A stretch of 64,000 nt of DNA from Cloacibacterium sp047601505 (GTDB taxonomy: Bacteria; Bacteroidota; Bacteroidia; Flavobacteriales; Weeksellaceae). A model generated the notes under the pieces. The model saw nothing but the letters and a program-made list of their open reading frames with translations, had not been told where the DNA came from and did no database searches. Location of the stretch: positions 1,302,001-1,366,000 of the forward strand of contig NZ_JASGJD010000001.1 of NCBI RefSeq assembly GCF_047601505.1. Reading direction: 5' to 3'. Shown here one piece after another: positions 17,957-25,880 of the stretch. The position numbers and the translations under genes are program-made. Each line of letters opens with the position of its first letter. The first letter of the stretch is position 1.

Positions 17957-19063
17957 ATGAAGCAACTGCTTACTTTCATTAGAAAAGAATTTTACCACGT
18001 TTTGCGAGACAGACGTGTGCTTTTGATGCTTTTTGGGTTGCCGATTGTGCAAGTAATTTTGTTTGGTTTTGCACTTTCTAATGAGATTAAAAATACCGGA
18101 ATTGCAGTTTTTGACCAAGATAAAAGTGCCCTTTCTTCTGAATTAATTTATAAAATTGATGCAAACAAATATTTTGATATTGATAGAAATCTTACCAATC
18201 CAAACCAATTTCAAGAGGCTTTCAAAGATGGAAAAGTTAAAATCGTTTTGGTAATTCCAAGTGATTTTTCTGAAAATTTAAGTTTGCAAAAGAAAGCAAA
18301 TCTTCAAATGATTGTGGACGGAACCGACATTAATCTAGGAAATCAAATTTCTAATTATTTGCAGAATATTATTGTTGATTTTTATAAGAATCAATCAAAA
18401 AACTCTACTCAAAGTTATAATGTAACTCCCGAAATTAGGATGTTGTATAATCCTCAATTGAAAGGTGCTCCAAATTTTGTTCCTGGTGTTATGGCGCTTA
18501 TTTTATTAATTGTTTGTGTGATGATGACGGCAATTGCCATCGTAAAAGAAAAAGAAACCGGAACAATGGAAATTCTTCTCGTTTCACCTATGAAACCATC
18601 GTTTGTAATTATCGCTAAAGCCGTTCCTTACTTTATTTTATCGATGATGATTTTGTTGGTTATTCTTATTTTGAGTTATTTTTTACTGGATTTGCCCATC
18701 AAAGGAAGTATTATTTTGTTGTTTTTTGTAAGTACCATTTTTATTTTAACGAATTTGTTGATAGGAATTTTGATTTCCATTTTTGTCAAAACACAGCAAC
18801 AAGCCATGCTCATCTCGTTAATTGCTACAATGTTGCCAACACTAATGTTGAGCGGTTTTATGTTTCCTATCGAAAATATGCCCTTTCCGTTGCAAATAAT
18901 TTCTAATATAATTCCTGCGAAATGGTATTACATTATGATTAAAAATATTATGATAAAAGGAACCGGAATTGCTATTATTTGGAAACCATTTTTAATCCTT
19001 TTGGGAATGATGATGATACTTTTTATAATTGCAGTGAAGAAATTTAAAATACGTTTGGAATGA
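17957..19063 (+). CDS. ABC-2 type exporter permease 1 (YbhS-like)
   Basis: A 368-residue membrane subunit. The pattern is one N-terminal transmembrane helix (VLLMLFGLPIVQVILFGFAL), a large extracytoplasmic domain (about 45-175) and five more helices, with the family segment ILLVSPMKPSFVIIAKAVPY in the fifth part. This is the ABC2_membrane_3 layout. It shares a start motif (LLTFIRKEFYHVLRDRR) with the next gene product (LLFLLKKEFRQIFRNKS), so the two are paralogous and probably form a heterodimeric pore with the two ATPases. Confidence 0.92.
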   Translation: MKQLLTFIRKEFYHVLRDRRVLLMLFGLPIVQVILFGFALSNEIKNTGIAVFDQDKSALSSELIYKIDANKYFDIDRNLTNPNQFQEAFKDGKVKIVLVIPSDFSENLSLQKKANLQMIVDGTDINLGNQISNYLQNIIVDFYKNQSKNSTQSYNVTPEIRMLYNPQLKGAPNFVPGVMALILLIVCVMMTAIAIVKEKETGTMEILLVSPMKPSFVIIAKAVPYFILSMMILLVILILSYFLLDLPIKGSIILLFFVSTIFILTNLLIGILISIFVKTQQQAMLISLIATMLPTLMLSGFMFPIENMPFPLQIISNIIPAKWYYIMIKNIMIKGTGIAIIWKPFLILLGMMMILFIIAVKKFKIRLE

Positions 19064-19089
19064 TGGATGCTGGAAGTTTTTCATCCATC
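19062..19089 (+). repeat. Short dyad between the permease genes
   Basis: GATGGATG (19062-19069) and CATCCATC (19082-19089) form 8-bp arms around a 12-nt loop that starts at the stop codon of permease 1. The sequence happens to be open in the frame of permease 2 and creates a false 20-residue N-terminal extension. Similar dyads are familiar from intergenic repeats of related genomes. Confidence 0.5.
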
Positions 19090-19119
19090 ACCCTACATCA
19101 AAAATCCAACAAATTAATT

Positions 19120-20241
19120 ATGAGACAATTACTGTTTTTACTCAAAAAAGAATTCCGACAAATTTTTCGGAACAAATCTATATTGGCGGTAATTTTTGTG
19201 ATGCCGATTGTTCAATTAATTATTCTTCCTTTGGCAGCGAGTTATGAAATTAAAAACATCAACTTGGCTGTTGTTGACCACGATCATTCTTCGTTTTCGA
19301 GAAGATTAATTCAAGATGTTACGAGTAGTAATTATTTTAGAATTCAGTATTATGGAGAAAATTTTAACGAAGCTTATGAAATTTTAGAAAAAGAAGATGC
19401 CGATTTGATTTTGGAAATTCCATCAAAATTTGAGAAAAATATCGTTCGAGAATCTCAAAACAAAGTTTTAGTTGCCATCAATGCAATTAATGGGACAAAA
19501 GCCGGACTTTCTGGGATGTATCTTTCTCAAATTTTACAAGATTACAATAAAAATATTCAGTCAGAACTTTCACCGGAACTTACCGAATTTCAGAAAAATT
19601 CGGGCTTGGAAGTGAGTTCAATAATTTGGTTCAATAGACATTACAATTACAGATTGTCTTTAGTTCCGGGAATTTTGGCTTTTTTAGTGACTTTAATTGG
19701 CGGAATGCTCACTGCGCTCAATATTGTATCGGAAAAAGAAGTAGGAACCATCGAACAAATTAACGTTTCCCCGATTAAAAAATACAATTTTATTTTAGGA
19801 AAACTTATTCCTTTTTGGATTTTGGCGATGATTGCTTTTACAATGGGTTTATTGGTTTCTCGTTTTGTTTATAATATCGAAATTCAAGGAAATTTATTTT
19901 TGCTTTACTTTTTTATTGCCATTTATTTATCCGCGATTTTAGGTTTTGGTTTGCTGATTTCCACGTATAGCGAAACGCAGCAACAAGCGATGTTTACGTT
20001 GTTTTTCTTTATTATGATTTTTAATTTAATGAGTGGTTTGTTTACGCCTGTAGAAAGTATGCCAATTTGGGCTCAGGAAATGACGCTTGTAAATCCGCTG
20101 AGACATTTAATAGATGCGATAAGGTTAATTATGCTGAAAAATAGTGGTTTTATGAATCTTTTTCCACAGTTTTTCTCCATTTTGGCGATGGCGATTGTAT
20201 TTAATTCTTGGGCAATTTGGAATTATAGGAAAACTTCTTAA
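19120..20241 (+). CDS. ABC-2 type exporter permease 2 (YbhR-like)
   Basis: A 373-residue partner permease with the same architecture: first helix SILAVIFVMPIVQLIILPLAA, an extracytoplasmic domain, and five C-terminal helices, including the EQINVSPIKKYNFILGKLIPF segment. I start it at 19120 (MRQLLFLL) and not at 19060. The upstream 20 codons come from a repeat, lack the family N-terminus, and overlap the previous stop. It is the last recognisable exporter gene of the operon. Confidence 0.92.
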   Translation: MRQLLFLLKKEFRQIFRNKSILAVIFVMPIVQLIILPLAASYEIKNINLAVVDHDHSSFSRRLIQDVTSSNYFRIQYYGENFNEAYEILEKEDADLILEIPSKFEKNIVRESQNKVLVAINAINGTKAGLSGMYLSQILQDYNKNIQSELSPELTEFQKNSGLEVSSIIWFNRHYNYRLSLVPGILAFLVTLIGGMLTALNIVSEKEVGTIEQINVSPIKKYNFILGKLIPFWILAMIAFTMGLLVSRFVYNIEIQGNLFLLYFFIAIYLSAILGFGLLISTYSETQQQAMFTLFFFIMIFNLMSGLFTPVESMPIWAQEMTLVNPLRHLIDAIRLIMLKNSGFMNLFPQFFSILAMAIVFNSWAIWNYRKTS

Positions 20242-20293
20242 AATGAAGAATTAAGAGTTGAAATTTTTTAAATTTGTCTAACAGAATTTTAAT

Positions 20294-20767
20294 ATGATTG
20301 TTGAAAGTAAAACTCAAGATTTTTATAAAAAATTGGAAGAAAATGTTACTTCTGATAAATTGATTTGGTTTTTCTTTCCAAAAAGATATAACGGAAAAGA
20401 ATTTAGTGGTGTTTTTGATAAAAAAGATTTTAAAATACACTTTAATTCGGTTTATAAAGCTTATAGATTAATTGATGTGATTGGAAGTTATAAGAGAAAA
20501 GGTAATTGCTATGAAGTTGATTACGAAATAAAGGAAAAAGGGCTGAAGTTCAAATATATTCTAATCGTAATGGTTCTTTTCATTATCATTGTAAATACAG
20601 TTCAGTTTTTTGAAAACGCAGATTTAAACTTAATTGCTAGAATTGATTTCATCTTTCTTATTTTTTTTAGTTTTATTTCTTTCTTACATTTTTTAATCAC
20701 AAGAACGGTAAAAAAAGATTTAAAAAAGAAATTCTATGAAATTTTCAAAATCACTACAAATTCTTAA
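20294..20767 (+). CDS. Two-helix membrane protein of unknown function
   Basis: A 157-residue protein I do not recognise. A soluble basic N-terminal part (1-95, rich in Lys, Phe and Tyr) is followed by two closely spaced hydrophobic helices (about 96-115 and 122-142) and a lysine-rich tail (TVKKDLKKKFYE). It begins 52 nt after the second permease gene on the same strand, so it may be the last gene of the exporter transcript. The gene is very AT-rich. A strong promoter for the next gene follows. Confidence 0.7.
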   Translation: MIVESKTQDFYKKLEENVTSDKLIWFFFPKRYNGKEFSGVFDKKDFKIHFNSVYKAYRLIDVIGSYKRKGNCYEVDYEIKEKGLKFKYILIVMVLFIIIVNTVQFFENADLNLIARIDFIFLIFFSFISFLHFLITRTVKKDLKKKFYEIFKITTNS

Positions 20768-20807
20768 TTTTTATAAATAAAAAACTTATTTTTTTCAAAA
20801 TAACCCC

Positions 20808-20836
20808 TTTGTAATCTTCATTAATCCTTACATTTG
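20808..20836 (+). promoter_or_regulatory. Promoter of the CocE/S15 hydrolase gene
   Basis: TTTG at 20808-20811, a 17-bp spacer, and TACATTTG at 20829-20836. This is a good match to the Bacteroidetes consensus. The possible TTG start at 20834 lies inside the box, so translation must begin at the ATG at 20855. Confidence 0.65.
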
Positions 20837-20854
20837 TTCAAAATTATTCTGATT

Positions 20855-22714
20855 ATGAAGAAAATATTAACGCTCTTTGCGTTTTTTTGTGTTTGGTATC
20901 TTTCTGCACAAGATACTTTTGTGAAAGACAATTTCACTAAGAAAGAGGTTTATATTACCATGAGAGATGGTGTAAAATTGTTTACATCTATTTACATTCC
21001 TAAGGATATTTCGGTAAAAAACAAGTATCCAATTCTAATGCAAAGAACTTGCTATTCTGTAGCTCCTTACGGCGAAGACCAGTTTAAAAGAAATCTAGGA
21101 CCTAATAAATTTTTACAATCTGAAAAATATATTTTCGTGTATCAAGACGTGCGTGGAAGATATATGAGCGAAGGAACTTTTACCAATATGACTCCGCAAG
21201 TTGACCATAAAACCAAAAAAGATATCGACGAAAGTACAGATACTTACGATACAATAGATTGGTTGGTGAAAAATGTACAAAATAACAACGGAAACGTTGG
21301 CCAATACGGAACTTCTTATCCGGGATTTTATGCAGCAGTTGGTACTTTGGCAAATCATCCTGCTTTGAAAGCTTCTTCACCTCAGGCGCCAATTTCAGAT
21401 GTTTGGTATGATGATTTTCACCACAATGGAGCTTTTGTGATGGGATATTTTAGAACTTTTCCTGTGTTTGGCGTACAAAAAACTACTGCAGAAAAAACAG
21501 GTTGGTACACTTCTCAAATGAAAAAAATGGTTTCCACATCAGAAGATGGTTCGCTTTTTTACAATGAAATGGGAACTCTTAAAGATGGAATTGATAAATA
21601 TTATGGAAAAGAAAATTTCTTTATTAACGAAATAGTTGAGCATCCAAATTACGATGATTTTTGGCAAAAAAGAGACCTTTTGCCTCACCTTAAAAACATA
21701 AAACACGCCGTAATGACGGTTGGTGGTTGGTTTGATGCAGAAGATCTTACAGGTCCGCTTCATATTTACAAAACTATAGAAAAAACCAGCCCGAAAGCTA
21801 AAAATACCATCGTAATGGGACCTTTTTCTCATGGTGGTTGGTCTCACGAAATGGGAAAACATTTTCATAATGAAATCTATTTTGGCGATAGCATTGCTAC
21901 TTTTTATCAAAAAAATATAGAAACACCGTTTTTTGACCATTATTTGAAAAATCCAAAATCAAGTTATAATCTTTCTGAAGCTTATATGTTTGATACAGGC
22001 AAAAAAGAGTGGAAACAATTTGCAGAATGGCCACCAAAAGCAGTACAAAAAACTCAGTTTTATTTAAGAGAAAACGGAAAATTCACTACTGAAAATCCTT
22101 CTTCGGCTTCTTTTACCGAATATTTTTCAGACCCAAATAAACCGGTGCCAAGTAGCGAAAATTTGAAAGATTTCAACGGTTTTACACCAAGAAATTATAT
22201 GAGCGAAGACCAAAGATTTACCGAAAACAGACCAGATGTAGCTTCTTTTACTACAGAAATTTTGAGTGATGAGATTACTTTGGCTGGAGAAATTAAAGTG
22301 AAATTAAAAATAGCTTCAACTGGTTCGGATGCAGATTTTTTTGTGAAATTAATAGACATTTATCCTGCTGATGAAAAAAATATCAAAGAAAAACCAGGCG
22401 TTATCTACGGAAATTATCACCAAATGGTAAGAAGCGAAATTATGCCTGCGAGATTTAGAAATTCTTTTGAGAAGCCAGAAGCTTTAGTTCCGAACCAAGA
22501 AACAGAAGTGGTTTTTAATCTTCAAGATGTTTTGCATACGTTTAAAAAAGGTCATAAAATCCAAATTCAAGTGCAAAGTACTGCGTATCCTTTATTTGCG
22601 GTAAATCCTCAAAAATTTGTAGAAAATCCTTACAAAGCAGAGAAAACAGATTATACCAAAGCTTTCCAAAAAATCTTCAACAATTCTGTGATTGAAGTAG
22701 AGGTTTTGAAATAA
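20855..22714 (+). CDS. Exported CocE/NonD (X-Pro dipeptidyl-peptidase S15-like) hydrolase
   Basis: A 619-residue secreted serine hydrolase. A Sec signal (KKILTLFAFFCVWYLSAQ) is followed by an S15-type alpha/beta domain with the nucleophile motif GQYGTSYPG (Ser154), YQDVRGRYMSEG upstream of it, a late His in GPFSHGGWSHEMG, and a C-terminal jelly-roll domain (from about residue 445, DVASFTTEILSDEITLAGEIKVKL). These features match glutaryl-7-ACA acylase, cocaine-esterase and X-Pro peptidase relatives. Substrate is probably a peptide or acyl ester in the periplasm; the exact specificity is not readable. Confidence 0.92.
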   Translation: MKKILTLFAFFCVWYLSAQDTFVKDNFTKKEVYITMRDGVKLFTSIYIPKDISVKNKYPILMQRTCYSVAPYGEDQFKRNLGPNKFLQSEKYIFVYQDVRGRYMSEGTFTNMTPQVDHKTKKDIDESTDTYDTIDWLVKNVQNNNGNVGQYGTSYPGFYAAVGTLANHPALKASSPQAPISDVWYDDFHHNGAFVMGYFRTFPVFGVQKTTAEKTGWYTSQMKKMVSTSEDGSLFYNEMGTLKDGIDKYYGKENFFINEIVEHPNYDDFWQKRDLLPHLKNIKHAVMTVGGWFDAEDLTGPLHIYKTIEKTSPKAKNTIVMGPFSHGGWSHEMGKHFHNEIYFGDSIATFYQKNIETPFFDHYLKNPKSSYNLSEAYMFDTGKKEWKQFAEWPPKAVQKTQFYLRENGKFTTENPSSASFTEYFSDPNKPVPSSENLKDFNGFTPRNYMSEDQRFTENRPDVASFTTEILSDEITLAGEIKVKLKIASTGSDADFFVKLIDIYPADEKNIKEKPGVIYGNYHQMVRSEIMPARFRNSFEKPEALVPNQETEVVFNLQDVLHTFKKGHKIQIQVQSTAYPLFAVNPQKFVENPYKAEKTDYTKAFQKIFNNSVIEVEVLK

Positions 22715-22744
22715 TTTTAATTGAATAAGACTTTGAATATAAAT

Positions 22745-22771
22745 AAAATGCGTTCTTAGTGAACGCATTTT
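22745..22771. terminator. Bidirectional terminator between the S15 hydrolase and mazG
   Basis: Perfect 11-bp arms AAAATGCGTTC and GAACGCATTTT around a TTAGT loop, with A and T runs on both sides. The two flanking genes converge here. Confidence 0.85.
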
Positions 22772-22779
22772 GTATTTTA

Positions 22780-23547
22780 TTAATCCCATTTTTTCGCTTC
22801 TTCCCAAAGAACATCCATTTCTTCTAGGGACATTTCAGAAAGTTGAAGATTTTTTTCCAGAGCTAATTTTTCTAAAGTTTTAAAACGATTGATAAATTTT
22901 ATATTGGTTCTTTCTAGTGCAGAATCTGCATTAAGATTAGAAATTCTGGCATAATTAATCAGCGAAAAGAAAACGTCTCCCAATTCTTTTTCCTTTTTTT
23001 CGAAGTCTGTTTCTGCATGAAATTCTGCCAATTCTTCATCTACTTTTTTCCAAGCATCTTCGGCAGAAGCAAATTCAAAACCAATTCCTTTTACTTTTTC
23101 TTGAATTCTATAAGCTTTGATAATTGGAGGCAAACTTTTCGGAACGCCAGCCAAAATAGATTTGTTGCCTTCTTTTAATTTCAGTTTTTCCCAGTTTTGT
23201 TTTACTTCTTCTTCATCTTTCACTTCTACATTTCCGTAAATATGAGGATGACGGAAAATAAGTTTCTCGTTGAGAGAATTGATAACATCTGCAATATCAA
23301 AACTGTCTTTTTCTGAACCAATTTTAGCATAGAAAACCAGATGCAACAAAACATCGCCCAATTCTTTCTTAATCTCTGTAAGATTTTCTTCTAGCAAAGC
23401 ATCAGAAAGTTCGTACACTTCTTCTAAAGTAAGATGTCTAAGAGATTGCAGGTCTTGTTTTTTGTCCCAAGGGCATTTTTCTCTAAGGTCATCCATTATA
23501 TCCAATAATTTAGAGAAAGCTTCTAGTTTTTGTTCTTTAGAATTCAT
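22780..23547 (-). CDS. mazG: Nucleoside triphosphate pyrophosphohydrolase
   Basis: Hydrolyses (d)NTPs to the monophosphate and pyrophosphate, a house-cleaning role. 255 residues with two tandem MazG repeats: LREKCPWDKKQDLQSLRHLTLEEVYELSDAL with EExxE metal ligands, and GDVLLHLVFYAKI; then a second copy with DEELAEFHAE and GDVFFSLINYAR. I place the start at 23547 (MNSKEQKLEAF). An in-frame upstream extension to 23613 carries no family sequence and overlaps a hairpin repeat. The protein ends KKWD, close to the normal family length of about 260. Confidence 0.93.
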   Translation of the reverse strand: MNSKEQKLEAFSKLLDIMDDLREKCPWDKKQDLQSLRHLTLEEVYELSDALLEENLTEIKKELGDVLLHLVFYAKIGSEKDSFDIADVINSLNEKLIFRHPHIYGNVEVKDEEEVKQNWEKLKLKEGNKSILAGVPKSLPPIIKAYRIQEKVKGIGFEFASAEDAWKKVDEELAEFHAETDFEKKEKELGDVFFSLINYARISNLNADSALERTNIKFINRFKTLEKLALEKNLQLSEMSLEEMDVLWEEAKKWD

Positions 23548-23597
23548 TTGATGAGGTTTAGGTTTTAAGGCAAAGGTAAAGATTGTGCATAAAAAAT

Positions 23598-23655
23598 CCC
23601 GCAGATTTCTCAATTAAACACAAGTAACTTGCGAAAAATTTGTGAAATCTGCGGG
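23598..23655. repeat. Long-arm inverted repeat between DUF5606 and mazG
   Basis: CCCGCAGATTTC (23598-23609) and GAAATCTGCGGG (23644-23655) are perfect 12-bp arms separated by 34 nt. The arms are G+C-rich relative to their surroundings and lie 17 nt past the DUF5606 stop. The element may be a REP-like repeat or a weak terminator; there is no clean T run. Confidence 0.6.
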
Positions 23656-23672
23656 GAAGTATTGAGATTTTC

Positions 23673-24242
23673 TTATCCTTGTTTTCTTTGCGTAGATTTT
23701 ACGCTAGATTTTGCAGCAGTACTCGCTTTAGCTTTAGGAGCTGCAGGTTTTTCTGCTTTAGGAGCTGCTTTTTTAGCAGTTGTTTTTTTATCTGCTTTTG
23801 TTTCTTCTACCACTTCCGCATCAGTTACGGTAGTTTCTTCTTCCGCTTTTACAAAAGCATCTTTGTTGATGATGCCAGCTTTTTGTAATAAATTATACCA
23901 TTGTACCAATTTTTTAATATCCGAAGGATAAACTCTATCGGTATCATAATCTGGTAAAACGCTGGTCATAAAAGCTCTTAATTCGTTTTCAGAAGATTTA
24001 TGAGCAATGGTTTGTTCGTAGTTATATTTTTCTGCAACATTTTTGAAAACTTCAAAAAGTGGAACTTCTTTGTCAAAAGTATAAATAGCAATATTGTCTA
24101 ATAAACTTACCTGAGAAGAATTAGAAATGCTTGCTTTTTTACCTGTAGAAATGTCTTCTACGATAAAACCTGATCTTAACTGAGTAACTAATGTAAATAG
24201 ACCTGGTTTTCCAGAAATTGAAATTATTTTTTCTAACTGCAT
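23673..24242 (-). CDS. DUF5606 domain protein with Ala/Lys-rich tail
   Basis: A 189-residue protein. Residues 1-135 match the DUF5606 family: LEKIISISGKPGLFTLVTQLRSGFIVEDISTGK, then an AFMTSVLPDYDTDRVYPSDIKKLVQWYNLL segment. That family is largely confined to Bacteroidetes and its function is unknown. The last 40 residues form a lysine/alanine/proline-rich tail (repeats of KKAAPKAEKPAAPKAK) like a histone H1 or nucleic-acid-binding tail. The start codon is preceded by GCTTTCGGC-type repeats. The gene is upstream of mazG and downstream of def and ruvX on the same strand. Confidence 0.85.
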   Translation of the reverse strand: MQLEKIISISGKPGLFTLVTQLRSGFIVEDISTGKKASISNSSQVSLLDNIAIYTFDKEVPLFEVFKNVAEKYNYEQTIAHKSSENELRAFMTSVLPDYDTDRVYPSDIKKLVQWYNLLQKAGIINKDAFVKAEEETTVTDAEVVEETKADKKTTAKKAAPKAEKPAAPKAKASTAAKSSVKSTQRKQG

Positions 24243-24256
24243 AATATGTTTTTTTT

Positions 24257-24283
24257 GCTTTCGGCAATTAGCTTTCGGCTTTT
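24257..24283. repeat. GCTTTCGGC repeat upstream of DUF5606
   Basis: GCTTTCGGC occurs at 24257-24265 and again at 24271-24279. The longer form GCTTTCGGCTTTT (24271-24283) recurs exactly at 27833-27845, just upstream of the NifU-like gene. Both sit immediately 5' of a leftward start codon. Confidence 0.5.
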
Positions 24284-24329
24284 TGCCACATTTATTATTT
24301 TATTATTATTTGTTGTTTATAGCTTATTT

Positions 24330-24902
24330 TTATTTAGGAAATCTCATTTTGTAATTAATTGCAACGTCTCCTGCTGTAATTTTATTAAGTTTTCCTTTAA
24401 TGATTTTCTTTTTAAGAGGGCTTAATTTATCGGTAAATAAAATGCCATCTATATGGTCGTATTCATGTTGAATAACTCTGGCACGAATATCGGAAAAAGT
24501 TTCGGTATGTTTAACGAAATTTTCGTCATAATATTCTATCAAAATGGTTTCTTTTCGGCTTACATCTTCTCTTACATCAGGAATAGAAAGGCAACCTTCG
24601 TTAAATTTCCATTCGTTTCCAGATTCTTCTAAAATTTGTGCATTAATGAATACTTTTTTGAAGGTTTTTAATTCATTTGCGATATCAATGTAATCTTCGT
24701 CATCTGCGAGAGGAGAAACATCTATCACGAAAAGTCTGATGTCTAGCCCGATTTGTGGAGCTGCAAGTCCTATGCCATTTGCACTGTACATGGTTTCAAA
24801 CATATTCGAAATTAATTCTTTTAGCTCTGGATATTCTGGAGAAATATCGTGTGCTACTTTTCTTAAAACCGGGTCTCCGTATGCTCTGATTGGTAAAATC
24901 AT
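24330..24902 (-). CDS. def: Peptide deformylase
   Basis: Removes the formyl group from the N-terminal methionine of new proteins. All three catalytic motifs are present in the 190 residues: GIGLAAPQIG (43-52), EGCLS (102-106, metal ligand Cys104) and HEYDH (146-150, two metal ligands and the catalytic Glu). The insert DDEDYIDIANELKTFKKVF between motifs is usual for Bacteroidetes enzymes. The start overlaps the end of ruvX by 4 nt, so the two are co-transcribed. Confidence 0.96.
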   Translation of the reverse strand: MILPIRAYGDPVLRKVAHDISPEYPELKELISNMFETMYSANGIGLAAPQIGLDIRLFVIDVSPLADDEDYIDIANELKTFKKVFINAQILEESGNEWKFNEGCLSIPDVREDVSRKETILIEYYDENFVKHTETFSDIRARVIQHEYDHIDGILFTDKLSPLKKKIIKGKLNKITAGDVAINYKMRFPK

Positions 24903-25315
24903 CTTTGTTTTTGTTCTAAAAAATTTTGTAAAATTATGGTAGCACTAATCTTATCAATTAATGCTTTTTCTTGTCTTTGTTTTTTATTTTTACCACTTTG
25001 TGATATAAAATAAGAAGCCATTTTAGAAGTGAAACGCTCGTCTAAACGATGGATTTCAACTTCTGGGAAATGTACTTTTGCCTGCTCTATAAATTTTAAA
25101 ATATCTGTTTCTACTTCAGACATGTTTCCTTTTAAATCTGTTGGCAAACCTATTACCAATGCTTCCACTTTGTTTTCGGTAAAATATTTCTGCAAAAAAT
25201 CTATCAGATTTTTAGTTTCTACCGTAGTTAATGCACTTGCAATAATTTGCAAATCATCAGTAGCGGCAATTCCGCAGCGTACTTTTCCGTAATCAATGGC
25301 AACTATTTGGCTCAT
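24899..25315 (-). CDS. ruvX: RuvX/YqgF-type Holliday-junction resolvase-like nuclease
   Basis: A 138-residue RNase H-fold protein; members process the 5' end of pre-16S rRNA. Visible motifs: IVAIDYGKVRCGIAATD (first catalytic Asp near residue 7), VIGLPTDLKGN, HRLDERFTS and DKISATIILQNFL. I choose the ATG at 25315 over an upstream TTG at 25324. The TTG lies inside the -7 box, and the ATG gives the usual short lead into the first beta strand. Confidence 0.93.
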   Translation of the reverse strand: MSQIVAIDYGKVRCGIAATDDLQIIASALTTVETKNLIDFLQKYFTENKVEALVIGLPTDLKGNMSEVETDILKFIEQAKVHFPEVEIHRLDERFTSKMASYFISQSGKNKKQRQEKALIDKISATIILQNFLEQKQR

Positions 25316-25321
25316 AAACCG

Positions 25322-25353
25322 CAAATTTACTAATTTTTTTCAGGTTGATGCAA
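25322..25353 (-). promoter_or_regulatory. Promoter of ruvX-def
   Basis: Read leftward: TTG at 25353-25351, a 21-bp spacer and TAAATTTG at 25329-25322. The ruvX ATG is only 7 nt past the box, so the mRNA leader would be almost absent. Confidence 0.55.
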
Positions 25354-25394
25354 TTCAAATTTTTCTTAAATTTAAACTTTGAATAATAAAGCTT

Positions 25395-25877
25395 ATGAAA
25401 ACGCTTTTTTTGATAAGACATGCCAAAAGCGATTGGCCTATTAATGTACCAGATTTTGATAGACCACTTAACGAAAGAGGTAAGAAAAATGCACCTAAAA
25501 TGGCGAATTTTTTGAAAAATCTTGGTGTGAGAATTGATAGTTTTGTTACCAGTTCGGCAAAAAGAGCTCTTACAACGTGTAAATATTTTGCTGAGGTTTT
25601 TGAAAATGAAAATATCACAAAAGTTGAAAAATTGTATGATGCTTCGTCGTCAGATTTTTTAGAAGTAATAGAAAATCTAAGTAATGAAATAGAAAATGTA
25701 GCGATATTTTCTCATAATAACGGAATTACTTATTTCGCCAATTCACTTACCAACAAAAATATTGTAAACCTGCCAACTTGTGCTGTAGTTGGATTTAAAA
25801 TAGAAACAGAAAACTGGCAAGATTTTAAAAACTCAAAAAAAGAATTTTTATTTTTTTATACTCCAAAAGAAATTTAA
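25395..25877 (+). CDS. Histidine phosphatase family protein (SixA-like)
   Basis: A 160-residue phosphatase of the short branch of the phosphoglycerate-mutase superfamily. LFLIRHAKSDW (4-14) holds the catalytic RHxK/RHG-type motif with His9. FDRPLNERGKKNAPKMA and TSSAKRALTTCKYF follow, and the second His is in IFSHNNGITYFAN. SixA removes phosphate from phosphohistidine proteins; sugar or nucleotide phosphatase activity is an alternative. The gene is 3 nt upstream of the Ppx/GppA gene, so they form an operon. Confidence 0.88.
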   Translation: MKTLFLIRHAKSDWPINVPDFDRPLNERGKKNAPKMANFLKNLGVRIDSFVTSSAKRALTTCKYFAEVFENENITKVEKLYDASSSDFLEVIENLSNEIENVAIFSHNNGITYFANSLTNKNIVNLPTCAVVGFKIETENWQDFKNSKKEFLFFYTPKEI

Positions 25878-25880
25878 AAC

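Noticed and set aside
19060..19119. 20-residue N-terminal extension of the second permease
   Set aside because: Encoded by a repeat dyad, overlaps the previous stop, and the family N-terminus starts at the Met at 19120.
23629..23931. Rightward Ala-rich open frame opposite DUF5606
   Set aside because: The Ala/Leu/Ser-rich translation is the mirror of the Ala/Lys-rich tail codons of the DUF5606 gene.
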